From NCBI GenBank assembly GCA_003013855.2, contig PVNU02002353.1, forward strand, positions 930,001 through 994,000: a DNA stretch of 64,000 bases, in the 5' to 3' direction. The notes under the pieces were generated by a model. That model did not search any database, was not told the DNA's origin, and saw only the letters and a program-made list of their open reading frames with translations. The position numbers and the translations under genes were made by a program. Position 1 is the first letter of the stretch, and every line of letters starts with the position of its first letter. The DNA is from Liriodendron chinense. Taxonomy: Eukaryota; Streptophyta; Magnoliopsida; Magnoliales; Magnoliaceae. Below, piece by piece: positions 12,801-24,420 of this stretch.

Positions 12801-14343
12801 ACGAGGCTAGGCTATTACTAGGCTAATGTAAATTTTTTTTTTTAGGTATTGATGACAGCGTTGCTCTCCTCCTCTCTCTCTCTCTCTCTCTCTCTCCCCG
12901 CAGGTGGTTGTCTCACTCCCTCTCCCTGGGTGGTTCGACCTTCTGAGAATCCGCAAAGTTGGGTGGGGAACGCGTTGCGTGGGTGTATCCAGTCAGTGTT
13001 CTACCTGGTGGGTCGACCTTCTGCGATACGCAAAGTTGTCGTCCATGCAGAAGAAGAAGCAAATAAAAAAACGAAAAAAAAAATTGGCGTCGAATCCGTA
13101 AAGTTGTCGTTTGGACGGTATGCGCTACGTGTTTTACTTATACTAGATTTGGTAGTCAAGTCATCCCGGGTACCACCTACCTGCCTAGCTCAGCCTAGCC
13201 TCAGCCTAGTCGACTTAGAGACAGCCCAACCTAAAGCCGATTTACAAATCTCTAGCAGCCTAAAGCCCAGCCTATGCCTAGTGGACCTAGTGTTTAGCCT
13301 AGCCTATGCCTAGTCGATGATAGGCGAGGTTTAGGCTAGGCAACTGTCGGGATTGCTGAGCAGTGAGAATTCGACTCAGTATGTACTACTCGGTCCAAAA
13401 CTCTGTGGGGATAATCGCGCGGAACTAAGACCTTTAATAAACCTCGGGTACTAGAAAGGGGTCCAGATTGTTTTGTGTGTGTTTGTGTTGATCAACCTGC
13501 ATGTTGATCAACGGAATAAGTTAACTTCCCAGTGATTGTCACACCCACACACATGATTGTCACCCTACACATTCCATAACTTAGGGTTGCAGTCCCACCG
13601 ATTGTAACTTCCCACTGATTGTCACACCCACACACATGATTAATTGTCACCCTACACATTCCATACCTTAGGGTTGCACCCCCACCGGTTGTAACTTCCC
13701 ACTGATTGTCATACCCACACATGATTGTCACCCTCACACTTGATTGGGGGTTTTTTTTTTTTTTTTTTTTCTTCTTTTCAACGGAAAAGTTAATGACTAA
13801 TTACAATTGTTTACGGTGGGTTCCTTTTCAATAATCTTTTTCTTTTTCTCAAATGTCGAACTCACCCGAGGTGTCACTACAATTACACTTTAGGTGGGGT
13901 TGGTAGTCCGCTCAGTGGGGTACTGGCCCGCTTCCGGGTTTTTATTAGGGGTAGACATCAAATCCGCCTGGTGTATTAACTTTTGACACATGTACCTTTC
14001 GAGTGGGAGGTTTGTCAAAGAGAACCACCCCGAGTAAACTTGGTACCCGAACTAAACACCCGGAGTCCGAATCTAACACCAAACCGTAGATTACCAACCT
14101 CACCTAAAGTGTAAGAGTAGTACCACCTGAACAATTTTAATTCTCACCCACCTGCAGAAAGGGTTGATATACATACCGGTGAACTTAATGTTGAGTCGTA
14201 TAAAAAACGATACCCAGGTAACACCCTAATGTGTAGATTACCAAGTTGACCTAGATTGTAGGTGCAATAACACCCGGGGAATTTTTTACTTTCCAACCGC
14301 GGACAGGACGTGTGGAAGGCAAAGGCCTCATCACTATCGCTTA
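5295..14343. other. Block that is the unreversed complement of 32762-41849
   Basis: Complementing each base in place, without reversing, gives the sequence of 32762-41849 in the same left-to-right order. Direct checks: 5461 TCCCTTAAGTTAGCC against 32931 AGGGAATTCAATCGG; 7021 CGGCTCTAATCT against 34501 GCCGAGATTAGA; 8701 TTACTAACTGG against 36187 AATGATTGACC; 14041 TGGTACCCGAAC against 41547 ACCATGGGCTTG. The block is 9049 bases against 9088, a net loss of 39 bases made up, where I looked, of isolated one-base deletions. Substitutions are almost absent in the places I read. The only exception is 10015-10160, which is in normal orientation. Mirrored in place are Copia integrase/RT/RNase H (5295 to about 7735), LINE (about 7800-8716 and 10755-11245), an LTR-like element (8717-10754), a Mutator-like MITE (12129-12619), a hAT MITE (12666-13353) and a minisatellite (about 13530-13737). 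Neither strand encodes the original proteins here, so every ORF in this block is spurious. Confidence 0.97.
10015..10160 (+). repeat. 146-base island in normal orientation inside the complemented block
   Basis: This stretch matches 37507-37653 directly, in register with the complemented sequence on both sides: the left switch is 10014|10015 and the right switch is 10160|10161. It carries about six one-base insertions or deletions relative to 37507-37653 (for example GGCGTGAGC against GGCGTTGAGC), more per base than its surroundings. It lies within the mirrored LTR-like element and has no coding content. Confidence 0.9.
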
Positions 14344-14359
14344 AAGGTGTTACCTGGGT

Positions 14360-15400
14360 AACACTGAAGTGGGTGTTTCTTTTACTGTGGGCCACCTAGA
14401 TGTATTTGTTGTATATCCACTCCATTCATCAGTTTTTGCAGACTACTCTAAGGCTTGTTCCCAAAAAATGCATTAGATCTAATTTTCAAGTGGGCCACAT
14501 CACAGGAAACAGTGGGAATCGACCATTAAAAGCTCATCCGGGGACACAAATTTTTTGGATAAAGCTGGTTTTTGTTTTTGTTTTTTTTCCTTCATTCAGG
14601 TCTGTGTGACCTTATTAACATGTTGGATGGAAAATAAACATTACGGTGGGCCATAGCAAGTTTTTAATGGCGGGAGTTCATGTCCATTGTTTCTTGTAGT
14701 GTGGTCCCCTTGAGATTTGGATATACTTATTTCTTGGTATCATGCACTAAAATGATATTTAAAAACTGATGGACAGAGTGGATATACAGGGAATACATCA
14801 AGGTGGGCCCCACGGTCAGGGAAATAGCCACGACAGTGTTACACAACGTCACCCGATAACAGCCAGTACGCTCCCAAATATTGTCAGGAATCGGATTGGG
14901 TACATTAGAACACAACACTAAGATCGGCTCATGTTGATGTGCCAAAGACATTTGGCCCCACCATGACTTATGTGTTATATCGCACCGTCCATCCATTTTG
15001 CAAGATCAGTTTAGGTCAGGAACCAAAACTTGAAGCAAATGCAATGCTCAAGCAGACCATACCACAAGGAAGAGTGGGAACTGAACGTCCACAATTGAAA
15101 ACTTCTTAGGTCAATGGAAGTTTTGGATGAAGCTGATATTTAATTGTGTTTCATCTGAGTCTTCGTGACCTTATGAACATGTTAGATGGCAAATAAATAT
15201 TATGGTGGGTCCAAGGAAGGTTTCAAAGGTAGGGTCATTGTCCCCACTGCTTTATGAAGTATGGTTCAATTGAGTTTTATATTTGCCTAATTTTTTTATC
15301 CAGACCTCAAGTGATCTAGAAAAAAGGATGGACGGTGTGGAGATAACGCATGCATAACGGTGGGCCTATAGAACCTTGCCACATCAAAACAATCCTGACT
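14360..15400. repeat. Pair of foldback repeats of the GTGGGCCCACC family
   Basis: Two adjacent units have mirrored ends. The first runs from a GTGGGCCACCTAGATG block near 14390 to AGAGTGGATATACAGGG and GGTGGGCCCCAC near 14776-14813. The second runs from GGCCCCACCATGACTTATG near 14953 to GGATGGACGGTGTGGAG and GGTGGGCC near 15327-15365. Neither has a credible ORF. The 41867-42900 region is the duplicate of this pair. Confidence 0.6.
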
Positions 15401-16890
15401 TAAGTGCTGTGTTCAACCATTCGCAAACTGGGTCCTGTTGTAGAACTAACTTTAGCAAGACAGGTCCACCCTTCACTTTTTTAATAGGGCCCACCATAAC
15501 ATGCCAGTGAGATTCACTCTGATCATTAGATGTGTAATACTATGTTGGGCTAGAGCCAAAACATCAGTCGGAGCAGTGATTCAATTGGGCCATACCAATT
15601 AAAATAGTTGGTAGAGATGTCCACCCTTTACTGAGAATGTGAAATCCAATCCAACCATTAGATGTTACACCAAAATCTAGACCTGATGCCCCAAAAAAAC
15701 AACCCTATGAGTGATTCAAGTGGGCTATATTAATGGAAACAGTGAGGGTAAGCTTTCTATGTATATTATTTCAAATTGTGTGGTCCACCTGTGCAAGCGG
15801 ACGAGGATCATTTTTGGAGCCTTGTGTCTAGCATGGGGTGAGTCATCTATTATTTATTAGCATTAACTTCTCTCTGTGCAACGTTCATTAACATTAGCCT
15901 TTTTTTTTTTACCCACAAGTGAATTTAGACTGACCAAATGCTGTCCTCGTTCTGATATCTTTATTTAACTCTGACCGCTGACATTTTCTCTTCAACGACA
16001 ATTTGATGTCTACCGAGCAAATTCTTTTGAGCCATCAAATTACCGACTCGATTGACGTAGGACTACTAATACAATGGATGACTTTCCGCACAGAGCGTCA
16101 TTACATAGTAGAAATCCCCAAACATCTTAAAATGAGAGAGTATGGCCATCTGTATGCATGCACACTTCGGCTGATCGCTGTAAAGCATGAGATTGATGCA
16201 TCTTGCTCCCAATTGTCCACATCGTGGGCTCCACTTCAGATGGCACATGTTAAATCCTAACCTCTAATTGTTGGAGAGCTTTGGGTTGAATTTGGACCAT
16301 TGATCTTTATGGCTTTATCATCCATTTTTTCACCAACAATTGGTCTGTTTCGGTCATGCGTGACAGGCGTGTTGGAGTGAGTACTGAAATGTGATTGAGA
16401 GATTGAATTTGGTACTAATTAGGCATCTATTCCGCCATGGATCATGAAAAGATTTGGGGATTTTTTTTTTTTTTTTTTTTGCCCTTTAAATGAAATGACT
16501 TTTAATTAAATGCATAATAAGACCCACGGTTCAATCAACCAGTCATTTCCACTCTATTTAGTAATGATGAAATGAATTTCAAATAACAATAATTATCCGT
16601 TTTATAATTAATTTCTCCACTTGTAATTCAAACAAATTGATAGGCTTTGATATATATCAAATTCTGTATTATATTATAGTATCTCTTTACAAAGAAAAGC
16701 AGAGTATTTAACAACGTTACAAGAGGCTATATATGGTTCTACAGAGATTGCGCCTAAAAAGACTCAACAGAAAGCTATCTCTACAATTAAGGGATTTCTA
16801 TCCTTCTATACCTCAATCAGAATCACTCACGCTAACACAAACCTCCTAAAAATGGAATCAATAAGAACTTATGTTTCAATATTGTTCAAG
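15401..16890. other. Repeat-derived intergenic DNA, no gene seen
   Basis: Contains further degenerate GGGCCATAYYAATT-type repeat blocks, a T run near 16460-16480 and AT-rich sequence. The 85-residue frame at 16003-16260 and its antisense frame are preserved in the duplicate only because the DNA is nearly identical; neither resembles a known protein. Confidence 0.45.
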
Positions 16891-17349
16891 AAAATCATCC
16901 TTGGATCGATAATTATTATTTATTCTTTTCTTGTTTCACTCAAGCAGGTCTTTATAATCGGATGCGATCATGATATCTTTTTTTTTTTTTTTTTTTTTTT
17001 CCATAATTGTGACCTATCAATAATTTAAAGAAATTCTGGGCAATAACAGCATAGAGACTCTGGTTTTGGATAAAAGTAAAACTATCAAAACATGCGGACA
17101 ACTTAGGATTAGGAAGCTCTACTTTCATCTCTTCAAAAACTGATAATTCCATGTAAATGTAACGAAAGTGAAGGAGAAAGACAAACAACTCTTAAATATA
17201 TACATATATCTAATAGTAATGACCAGATCCTTCAAAGAAAAAAGTAAAAGAAAAAAAAACCTACGCCTTACTCAACCAATCCATGTTAGGGAATTTGTAT
17301 ACTGTAGCCTAATAAAAGTGTCGAAAAAAAAAAAAAAGTTGTCCGGATT

Positions 17350-17622
17350 TCATCCTTGCTTCGGAGCAACAGGATCTTTGTCACCCTCACGCGATCCAAC
17401 AGCTGTTAATGATGCAGCTCCCAATCCCTCTGTAACCCTAGTCGTTGCTGTGTTTTCACGGCTAGACTGGACAATGGATGTTTGTTCACCTCCGTCGTCC
17501 AAACTAGTGGAGTTTGCATCACTAGCGTATCTGATGAAGGCCATGCCAAGAACCATATTGTGCACTTTGGAGTATGCCGCCACCGATGTCTCCCTTAGAA
17601 GGCTAACCACCGCATTCGCCAT
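17350..17622 (-). CDS. Small hypothetical protein, copy P2
   Basis: A 90-residue frame on the minus strand starting MANAVVSLLRETSVAAYSK and ending SREGDKDPVAPKQG. The start sits 6 bases after a GCAG acceptor and aligns with the starts of P1 and P3. The centre carries SLDDGGEQT and the C-terminal third carries GAASLTAVGSREG. No domain, signal peptide or membrane segment is seen; residues 1-20 could form an amphipathic helix with basic and hydroxyl residues. A leader intron (17629-18135) and a TATA box upstream support transcription. This is the intact counterpart of P4, which has a premature stop. Function is unknown, and a non-coding RNA cannot be excluded. Confidence 0.45.
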   Translation of the reverse strand: MANAVVSLLRETSVAAYSKVHNMVLGMAFIRYASDANSTSLDDGGEQTSIVQSSRENTATTRVTEGLGAASLTAVGSREGDKDPVAPKQG

Positions 17623-17628
17623 TGGCCT

Positions 17629-18135
17629 CTGCCTGACAAGCACCCAATTTAGAACAACCAAAAACAGGAAAAACAAATGGTATTATGAGATTTCATACGA
17701 TGGAGCCAACTAAGATTGCGGAAATCAACCCTATTTCTATGGTGCATATGGCCCATGCATTTGTCTGATTGACCATGTTGATGTTCATGGGACCATGGGA
17801 CAACCAATCAACGTTTATGATCCTGATCACCGTACTGGTTTGGTTCTCAATATGCAGGGCTTGATCAGTAGGCTTGCAAATAGATGATTGGACCAAAGCA
17901 ATTAATGGTTTACATTCACTGATCAAGCTCCATTAATGACTGGACGGTGGGAATTATCTAATGGTGAGATTATGTGACGTGGCCCATCAACAAAAAGCTT
18001 CCTTTTCTTAATCTTGCACATCATCTACTAATAACCATTCATCATTTCCAATGGTTGCATGAGACTCTACCCCAAAAACAAGCCAAAAGGATTAAAAGAT
18101 GGCAGAAACTAGAAAAGAAAAAAGCTGAAATTTAC
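17629..18135 (-). other. Leader intron of small gene P2
   Basis: On the minus strand the donor is AAC|GTAAAT at 18135 and the acceptor is GGCAG ending at 17629. The intron is 507 bases and corresponds to the P1 and P3 introns. It contains blocks shared with P3 and P4. Confidence 0.4.
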
Positions 18136-18235
18136 GTTAGCAAGGAATCAGATTGGAAAGGAAAACGCTGAGATCCCAATGAAGAAGAATCAACTCAAAT
18201 CCCTGCAATGATGGAGAAATTTGAGAAATGCTTTT

Positions 18236-18244
18236 CTTATATAG
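18236..18244 (-). promoter_or_regulatory. TATA box of small gene P2
   Basis: The minus strand reads CTATATAAG about 100 bases upstream of the leader-intron donor, in the same context as the P1 and P4 TATA boxes. Confidence 0.45.
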
Positions 18245-18299
18245 ATATTCCAAACTACAACTTGGCTGATATAACATAATATAATATAGTACGACGAAC

Positions 18300-19633
18300 C
18301 TTGCTAATCCCACAGGCGTGTGCAATCAAACTCATGTACACACCACATGTTACAACATGGCTTGGAAGATCCTAGATCCAATCCATCTATCCGAAAGGGA
18401 CAACTATATTGATGACCTAGCCCAAGAATCAGGTTGACCCACTGATCATTTTGGCCACAGTTACAATGTACGGCGCCTCTGAAGAACCGGGCTAAATATT
18501 TCTAAGCAACCCACCTATTTCCAATATTTGAGCTCATATGCTGAGTGTACCAGATTCCATACATGTAGAAGTCCAACCAACTTGATGGATGGATGGGTTC
18601 TTACACCCATGTGGCACATGTGTGGCATGTACATGAGCTTTATTGCACATGCATGTGCACTTAGCAATGCTCAGTAATGTAATATAATGAGAAATGGGCT
18701 CCTATTTATACATTAGTCAATTTGGATGGCTCATTGAAACTTTCTATTAAGTCCCGAATACTTTGGATCGTTCATTAGAACTTTCTATTAAGTCCCGAAC
18801 ACTTTGGATGATCCTTTAATTGAGTCTTATGCTCTACAGCCATCCTTTTTCCAGTCTATGATGGATGACTATGATTGCTTAACAAAAGTGATTTAGGATC
18901 ACGAGCAATCCACGAATATGGCCCTATCAGAAAGCTGGGATTAGACTGTTGATCGGACCTGCTTTTGTGTGAACAATATTGACCGTCCATATTAAAGGCT
19001 GTTAATCAATGGTTAATATTTGTTGAATTAATGTGATGTTTTTATAGCAGCTCAGCCCAGGAAATATGAATTGGGCTTAATGAGCAATCTCGATAAATGA
19101 ACTGGACTTTCCAAGTGGACCAATGTGACAATGCTCTCCATGGAGCGTTTATCTAATATAATAAAGAAAAGAGTTCGTCTTACTCGACGATTTTTTATTG
19201 TTTTTCGATGACTTGCCCGGCAACTTTACTGGAACGCTGGCACGCAGATCACGTTGTATGACTTCAAGTGGACCGTTCGTGCATCTTGTTTACACTGCTG
19301 TGAGAATAAACCTTATATCAGTGGAAACTACGATTGTCCCATCTTGATACAGTAATGTTTTCTAGCACATGTTTCTCTCTAAATAATGGATCATCTTCAA
19401 AATAAGTAAGGAAAAGATAAAAGAAATAAAGTGAAAAAGAAAAGAATTTTATCGTCTGCAGTTCAGAGCGTGATCAGTCCTCGAGTCCTCTAGTGTGCAT
19501 GCACTTATGGTTTGAACCCTCATGCGAGTCTTGTTCAACTTGTTGAAGTCAACTCAAACTCGTTCAAGTCAACTTAAACTCAGTTGTACCTAATAAAAAA
19601 ATTTGTGTAAGTCAACTCAAACTCGATCGATTG
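18300..19633. other. Upstream region of P2 and repeat-derived DNA
   Basis: 18300-18690 shares sequence with the region upstream of P3 (about 29140-29560), so the paralogous unit extends well beyond the gene. Near 18750-18810 a block containing CTTTCTATTAAGTCCCGAA is tandemly repeated twice. No ORF is credible. Repeats containing AACTCAAACTCG lie just before the Copia LTR. Confidence 0.4.
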
Positions 19634-19942
19634 TGTTGGAATAGGTGATACTGAAATCTATGTTGAGACAAGGCCACCAATCGATCGATCAGGGTTGGTC
19701 GATCAATCACAATTAAAGATTTTTGCACAATGTGCTCTTTAGATGGTTTTGTGGTCAGGCGATCAATCGACTAGGTTGGCCGATTGATCGATAGGGGCCG
19801 TCGATCAATCGACGGCAGTGCATCGTATTATATAGTTTACACGATCTCGCACGGTTTTTCGTAAAATGTTTCTATTTCTAGTTTTGTTACCTATTTAAGT
19901 GGGTGTAAATGGAAATTAGGGTATCCTAGATTTGCAAGGGTT

Positions 19943-19995
<53 letters not shown>

Positions 19996-20260
19996 GGGTG
20001 AGAGAAAGAGCTTTGAGAGCTTGGGATTTCTCACAGGGTGGGCTTAGATTCGGGTTTTTGTTTCTTTATTCTCTTGTAACCTTTGATATCGTAGTGGATT
20101 CGCTTTGTGGTGTGGTCTGGTTTTTTTACCCGTGAGGGGATTTTTCCATGTAAATTTGGATTGCCTTTTTGTGCTTGTTGATTATTGCTTGGTGTTTACC
20201 ATTTTGAGAATATCTCATTTGATCTCTTGCTTCTTTTGTCATGGGCCGATTTTCCCAACA
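19634..20260 (+). mobile_element. Copia-type 5' LTR
   Basis: The LTR starts TGTTGG and ends CCAACA, a perfect 6-base terminal inversion, and is followed at 20264 by a primer-binding site resembling TGGTATCAGAGC (initiator Met tRNA). Length is 627 bases. A TATTTAAG box lies near 19890. Upstream of it, at 19675-19815, are iterated GATCAATCGA-type palindromes. A long (GA)n run at about 19949-19989 lies in the transcribed leader. The partner copy is 47114-47742. The LTR shares its TATA-proximal sequence (ATTAGGGTATC) with the one at 31321-31874, so the two are related. Confidence 0.7.
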
Positions 20261-20263
20261 AGT

Positions 20264-20600
20264 AGTATCAGAGCTATTGTTGGGAGGTATATCTAAATCT
20301 TAGACAAGAGTTTAATGGCTTTAAGCATGAGATTCGACATAAAGAAGTACTCTGGAAAAAATAATTTTGAACTTTGAAAGGTGAAGATGAAAGACCTTTT
20401 AGTTCAGCAAGGGCTGTAAGATGTGCTCCTTGGAAAGCAACATGAGGCGATGTTAGAAGGAGAGTAGAAGAAGAATATGGATGAAAAAAATCAAATGTCT
20501 CAATCCAGTTGTGCTTGATGGATGAAGTCTTGTACCACGTCATGAGAGAGAAAAATTGTAGCTGAAACGCTGAAACGGCAAAGAGGACGAGGGACATGGT
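20264..20600 (+). pseudogene. Copia primer-binding site and truncated gag remnant
   Basis: After the binding site (TAGTATCAGAGC, one base from the canonical site) a Met at 20315 opens a frame reading like Copia Gag (MALSMRFDIKKYSG, then NNFEL, VKMKDLLVQQGL). A stop replaces the Trp expected after NNFEL and another follows QQGL. Homology ends near 20600. No protease, integrase or polymerase follows, so this is a severely truncated element. Confidence 0.65.
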
Positions 20601-21233
20601 CACGCGAATTAGGTACAGTTGTACAGACGGCTTCCGTAGTTATCTCACTGCTGAAGTGACGTCACCAAGTTCTGTGGGCCCCCATGATGTATGTGTTACA
20701 TCCACACCGTCCATCCATTTAAAGAGATCATTTTAGAGCATGGACCAAAGAATGAGGCAGATCCAAAGCTCAAGTGGACCCACCATAGAAATCAGTAGGG
20801 ACAGTGACGCCCACCGTTGAAACCTACCTAGGGCCCACCATGATGTTTATTTGATATCCAACCTGTTCATAAGTTCACACATACACGGAAGAAGGGAAAA
20901 CGCATGGTTTAAGATTGCGACTCGGTCTCTCTTAACTAGCTGAATCATACCTGACGGGTTAGGATGAGTCGCCCCAACGGGGTCTATCGTGGCACCCTAT
21001 AAAAATTAAGGGTGGACATCTCTTCTCAACTATTTTCTTTTGTTCAGCGTACTTAAATCACAGACCAGACCAACTTTTTTACTGTAGGCCTAAACTCGGA
21101 TTATGCATCTAATGGTCGGAGTGGATTTCACATACAGATCCTGTTCGGCCCCCCAAAAATCTAGTTGGTGCATACCTGTGGCACTTTACAAGGAGATTAT
21201 TGAGGAAAAGGTAAGTGCACATGACTCCCCTGA
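20601..21233. other. Foldback-repeat DNA between Copia and Gypsy remnants
   Basis: Contains a GTGGGCCCCCATGATG block and a TCCACACCGTCCATCC block near 20675-20720. It also holds the ACTCGGTCTCTCTTAAC and GCTGAATCATACCTGACG blocks, which recur near 30340 and on either side of the hAT MITE at 40161-40855. No gene is seen. Confidence 0.45.
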
Positions 21234-21282
21234 GTAGACAGAACCATGCTGGTTTCAGTTGCTTTCTCTTGGGCTCCTTCCT

Positions 21283-22140
21283 TTAGTCCATTAGAGCCAT
21301 GAATACATCCGCGGCTCGTTCTACACCAGTCCCTTTTACTTTAAAAGAACTCGTCTTTGAGTTACCTTTTTGGAGTCCGCTCGTGATACTCGAACAAGTC
21401 TGCAACGTTGAATGTACATGAAGATCAACAACGTAGGCGTTTTCATTGATCTTGTGGAGAATAGGCACCGGTCCGATTTTCTTGTTCTTCACCTTATTGT
21501 ACGTCCTGGTTGGAAATCTTTGCTCGCATAGATGAACCATCATGTTGTCACCCACTTTGTACATCTTTTTGATATATATAAGGTATCCTCCGACTTCGAA
21601 TACTATTAGTCGTCCATGATTATATGCCTGCTACTTCTACTTATCATTTGACGCTTGTAACTTGGCTAGCTCGTACATCTGCATGAATGCCCACAATTTG
21701 GTCTACCATATGCTCCGTAGCCATGCTTACACCCAAGAGCTTGGGCAAAGGAACCAAATCAAGTGTATGTCGAGGCACTCGTCCATACATGATCTCAAAC
21801 GGAGATTTATTGGTGGAATGGTTTGGGATATTGTTGAATACAGATTCAGCTTGAGGCAAAGCCAAATCCCACTGCTTTGGTTTGTCACTGGAGAGGCATT
21901 GAATGAGGTTCCCAAGTGTACGATTTATAACTTTAGTTTGCCTATCTATCTTCGGGTGGTAGGCACTGCTGAACTGAAGTTGTGAATTAAACAGTTTCAA
22001 CAAAGTTCTCCAAAAGTGGCTCACAAACTTCATGTCACGATCAGTAGTAATAGATTTGGCAACAATGTGTAGAGCCTCACGACCTCTTGAAATAATAGGT
22101 TTTCAACATGCGTCACGGCTAGGGTCTTTTTGCATGGGAT
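21283..22140 (-). pseudogene. Ty3/Gypsy integrase remnant, copy 1
   Basis: On the minus strand, the frame at 21644-22033 carries the second half of an integrase core (FWRTLLKLF, SAYHPKIDRQTKVINRTLG, KPKQWDLALPQAE, NKSPFEIMYGRVPRHTLDL). The frame at 21283-21564 carries the C-terminal domain (KVGDNMMVHL, RFPTRTYNKVK, ENAYVVDL). Stops and frameshifts separate the parts, and the conserved DG of HPQTDGQT is replaced. The duplicate at 49124-49630 keeps a longer frame (168 residues), so the break here is a later lesion. The element would have inserted a cDNA; this copy cannot. Confidence 0.8.
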
Positions 22141-22577
22141 GAAGTATGCCATCTTCAAAAATCAATCCACTACCACGAACACGAAATCCATCTTCGAAAA
22201 TCAGTCCACTACCACGAACATGAAATCCATGCCATGTTGAGTCTGCGGTAGACCAAGTACAGTTTCATAAATAAATCCCACCAGTGGCCATCAAATATGG
22301 ACAACGGAGTGTAGAGATCTATGTTCTGAGACTGACCCTTGGAAAACTAGCATGTATGACATCGCTGCACTACTCTTCCCACGTCTCATGTTAATAATGG
22401 CCAGTAGTAATGCTCCTCCACAAGAGCTCTCGTCTTGTCTCGCCTTAGGTGCCCACGAAGGTCACCTCCATGCAGCTCTTGTATGATGTGCTCCCTCAAG
22501 GAACTCCTCGGAATGCATAATTGATTCCCTTTGAATAAAAAATCAACATGAATGCGAAGGTCACTCTCCTGACCCTC

Positions 22578-24110
22578 CTAACACCTCGTCCATGCTTCCT
22601 TGAAGTCCCTGTCCTCAGCATACAAATCCTTGAGGCATTCGAACCCAACCACCTCGTTGCTCATAGTAACTAGTAGTGATGTACGATGGCTCAGTGCATC
22701 AACCACTTTATTCCACGGCCATGCCTTGTGTTTCAAAACGAACATGAATTCCTGCAAAAATGAGATCCATATATCATGCACATGATTCACGTTAGCTTGG
22801 CTATTAATAAATTTCAGGGCCTGATGGTCAATGTATAGAACAAATTTTCATTGAATTAAATAGTGACGTCGTCATAGTGCCTGAACCACTGCATACAATT
22901 CAAGCTCATATGTCGACCATTTCCTATGGGCTTCATTGAGCTTCTCGTTGTACAAGGCCACTAGTTTGCCTTCTTAAGATAAAAATCCCCTAATTTCAAC
23001 ATATGAGACATCATACTCGACCTCAAATAGTTTGTCGAAGCTGGGAAGTACAAGAACTAGAGTTGTTGACAATCGGTGTATAATTTCGGTGAAGCTTATG
23101 TCAGCTTCGCCAGTCCATTGGAATTGCACCTTCTTCGTATAGTCCATGATTGACGCCACGATAGTGTTAAAATCTCGCACGAATGACCATAGAATGTCAC
23201 TAACACGTTGAAAATTCTCACTTCATGAATGTTCGTCAGAACAAGTGAACACTCTCTGATGGCCCGCACCTTCTCATCGTCCACATGGATGCCCGCGGAT
23301 GGCATAATGAAACTCAAGAACAACAAGCTACCGGTTAAGAAGTTTTACTTCTTCAAGTTGAGGTAAAACTTATTGTTTGCCAAGACCTGTAAAACCTGCC
23401 TAAGATGTCCCATGTGGTTTGATTCATTCTGACTGTAAATTAATATGTCTTCAAAGTAGACCACCTCGAACTTCCATATGAATGGTTTCAAAACTTGGTT
23501 CATCAATCACATGAATGTGCTTAGCGTGTTCGAAAGACTGAAGGACATAACCAACCATTCATACAACCCCTCATTACTCTTAAAAGTCATTTTTCATTCA
23601 TCGCCTGGCCGTATTCGTATTTAATGGTAACCGCTTCTTAAGTCCATCTTGGAAAATAATTTGGCACCCTCAAGCATATGATCGGCATGTCGTCCAACCA
23701 TAGTATCGGAAACCAGTACTTGATGAAAATTTTGTTATTTGTCAGGCTACCGAGACACATGCGCTAACACTTGTCCTTCTTAGGAGTCAACAACACTGGA
23801 ATGACGCATAGACTCATGCTTTTTTTACTAGACCCTTACAGATCAATTCCTCCACTTACCTCTGAAGAATCTCACACTCTTTTAGACTCATCCGATAGTG
23901 AGGTCGATTTAGGAACTAGCCCCTTGGACAAGTTCTATATGGCGTTGGATGTCCCGCATGGGGGGCAACCCATCGAGTAAGTCATCGAACCAAATTTCCT
24001 TGAATTCATTCAATAATAGTTTCAATGTTGATGGTATATTTGTGGGTTCAATGTTCTCTCCCTTCACCACCAAGTTGTACACCTCTCCGATTTCTTTGGA
24101 CTCAACAAAT
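22578..24110 (-). pseudogene. Ty3/Gypsy reverse transcriptase-RNase H remnant, copy 1
   Basis: On the minus strand, pieces in several frames match the polymerase region in the expected order. An RT C-terminal block (AGIHVDDEKVRAIRE) lies at 23096-23326. The RT/RNase H connection (FNTIVASIMDYTKKVQFQW, then LPSFDKLFEVEYDVSYVEI) lies at 22974-23180. The RNase H end (FLQEFMFVLKHKA, VVDALSHRTSLLVTM) lies at 22578-22790. Residual RT fingers and palm extend to about 24100 with many stops. No frame is intact. Confidence 0.75.
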
Positions 24111-24115
24111 TAGTC

Positions 24116-24420
24116 TCAAATGGTCAGGAGAGAATGCTCATCCACTTTAGATGCTTTGGGGTGTGCTTCCTGTCCCATAGGGACAATGATTGTATTACAA
24201 CTGTCTTTGACGAAGATATAAATGTTGTCTCGTCCTCGGTGGATTGTATCATGGTCTGACTGCCATGGCCAACCAAGCAATATGTGAAAAGCCTCAATGT
24301 CGACCACGTCACAAACTACTTGATTTCTATAGTATTTACCAATTGAAAAAGAGATGGTGCACTACTCGGTTACCTTAGTTTCGTTTACCTTCTTAATTTA
24401 GTCGATCGAATACGGAGAAT
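24116..24420 (-). pseudogene. Ty3/Gypsy protease remnant, copy 1
   Basis: The minus strand encodes the C-terminal part of a retropepsin-like domain: VVDIEAFHILLGWPWQSD followed by HRGRDNIYIF. The ILLGRPW motif typical of plant Gypsy proteases is present as ILLGWPW. The frame is disrupted on both sides, and the catalytic triad region lies in decayed sequence to the right. Confidence 0.65.

Noticed and set aside
5295..14343. About twenty ORFs of 60-154 codons on both strands in the complemented block, for example 12849-13313 and 13492-13737
   Set aside because: The block is the unreversed complement of normal sequence, so neither strand carries biological reading frames. These ORFs come from simple repeats and chance.
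5295..14343. Interpretation as an ordinary inversion or as parallel-stranded DNA synthesis
   Set aside because: An inversion would give the reverse complement in the opposite order, which is not seen. No known polymerase makes a parallel copy kilobases long, so an artefact is the default.
16003..16260. 85-codon ORF present in both copies (also 43510-43767)
   Set aside because: Near-identical DNA explains the conservation. No domain, start context or codon signal supports it, and an antisense ORF overlaps it.
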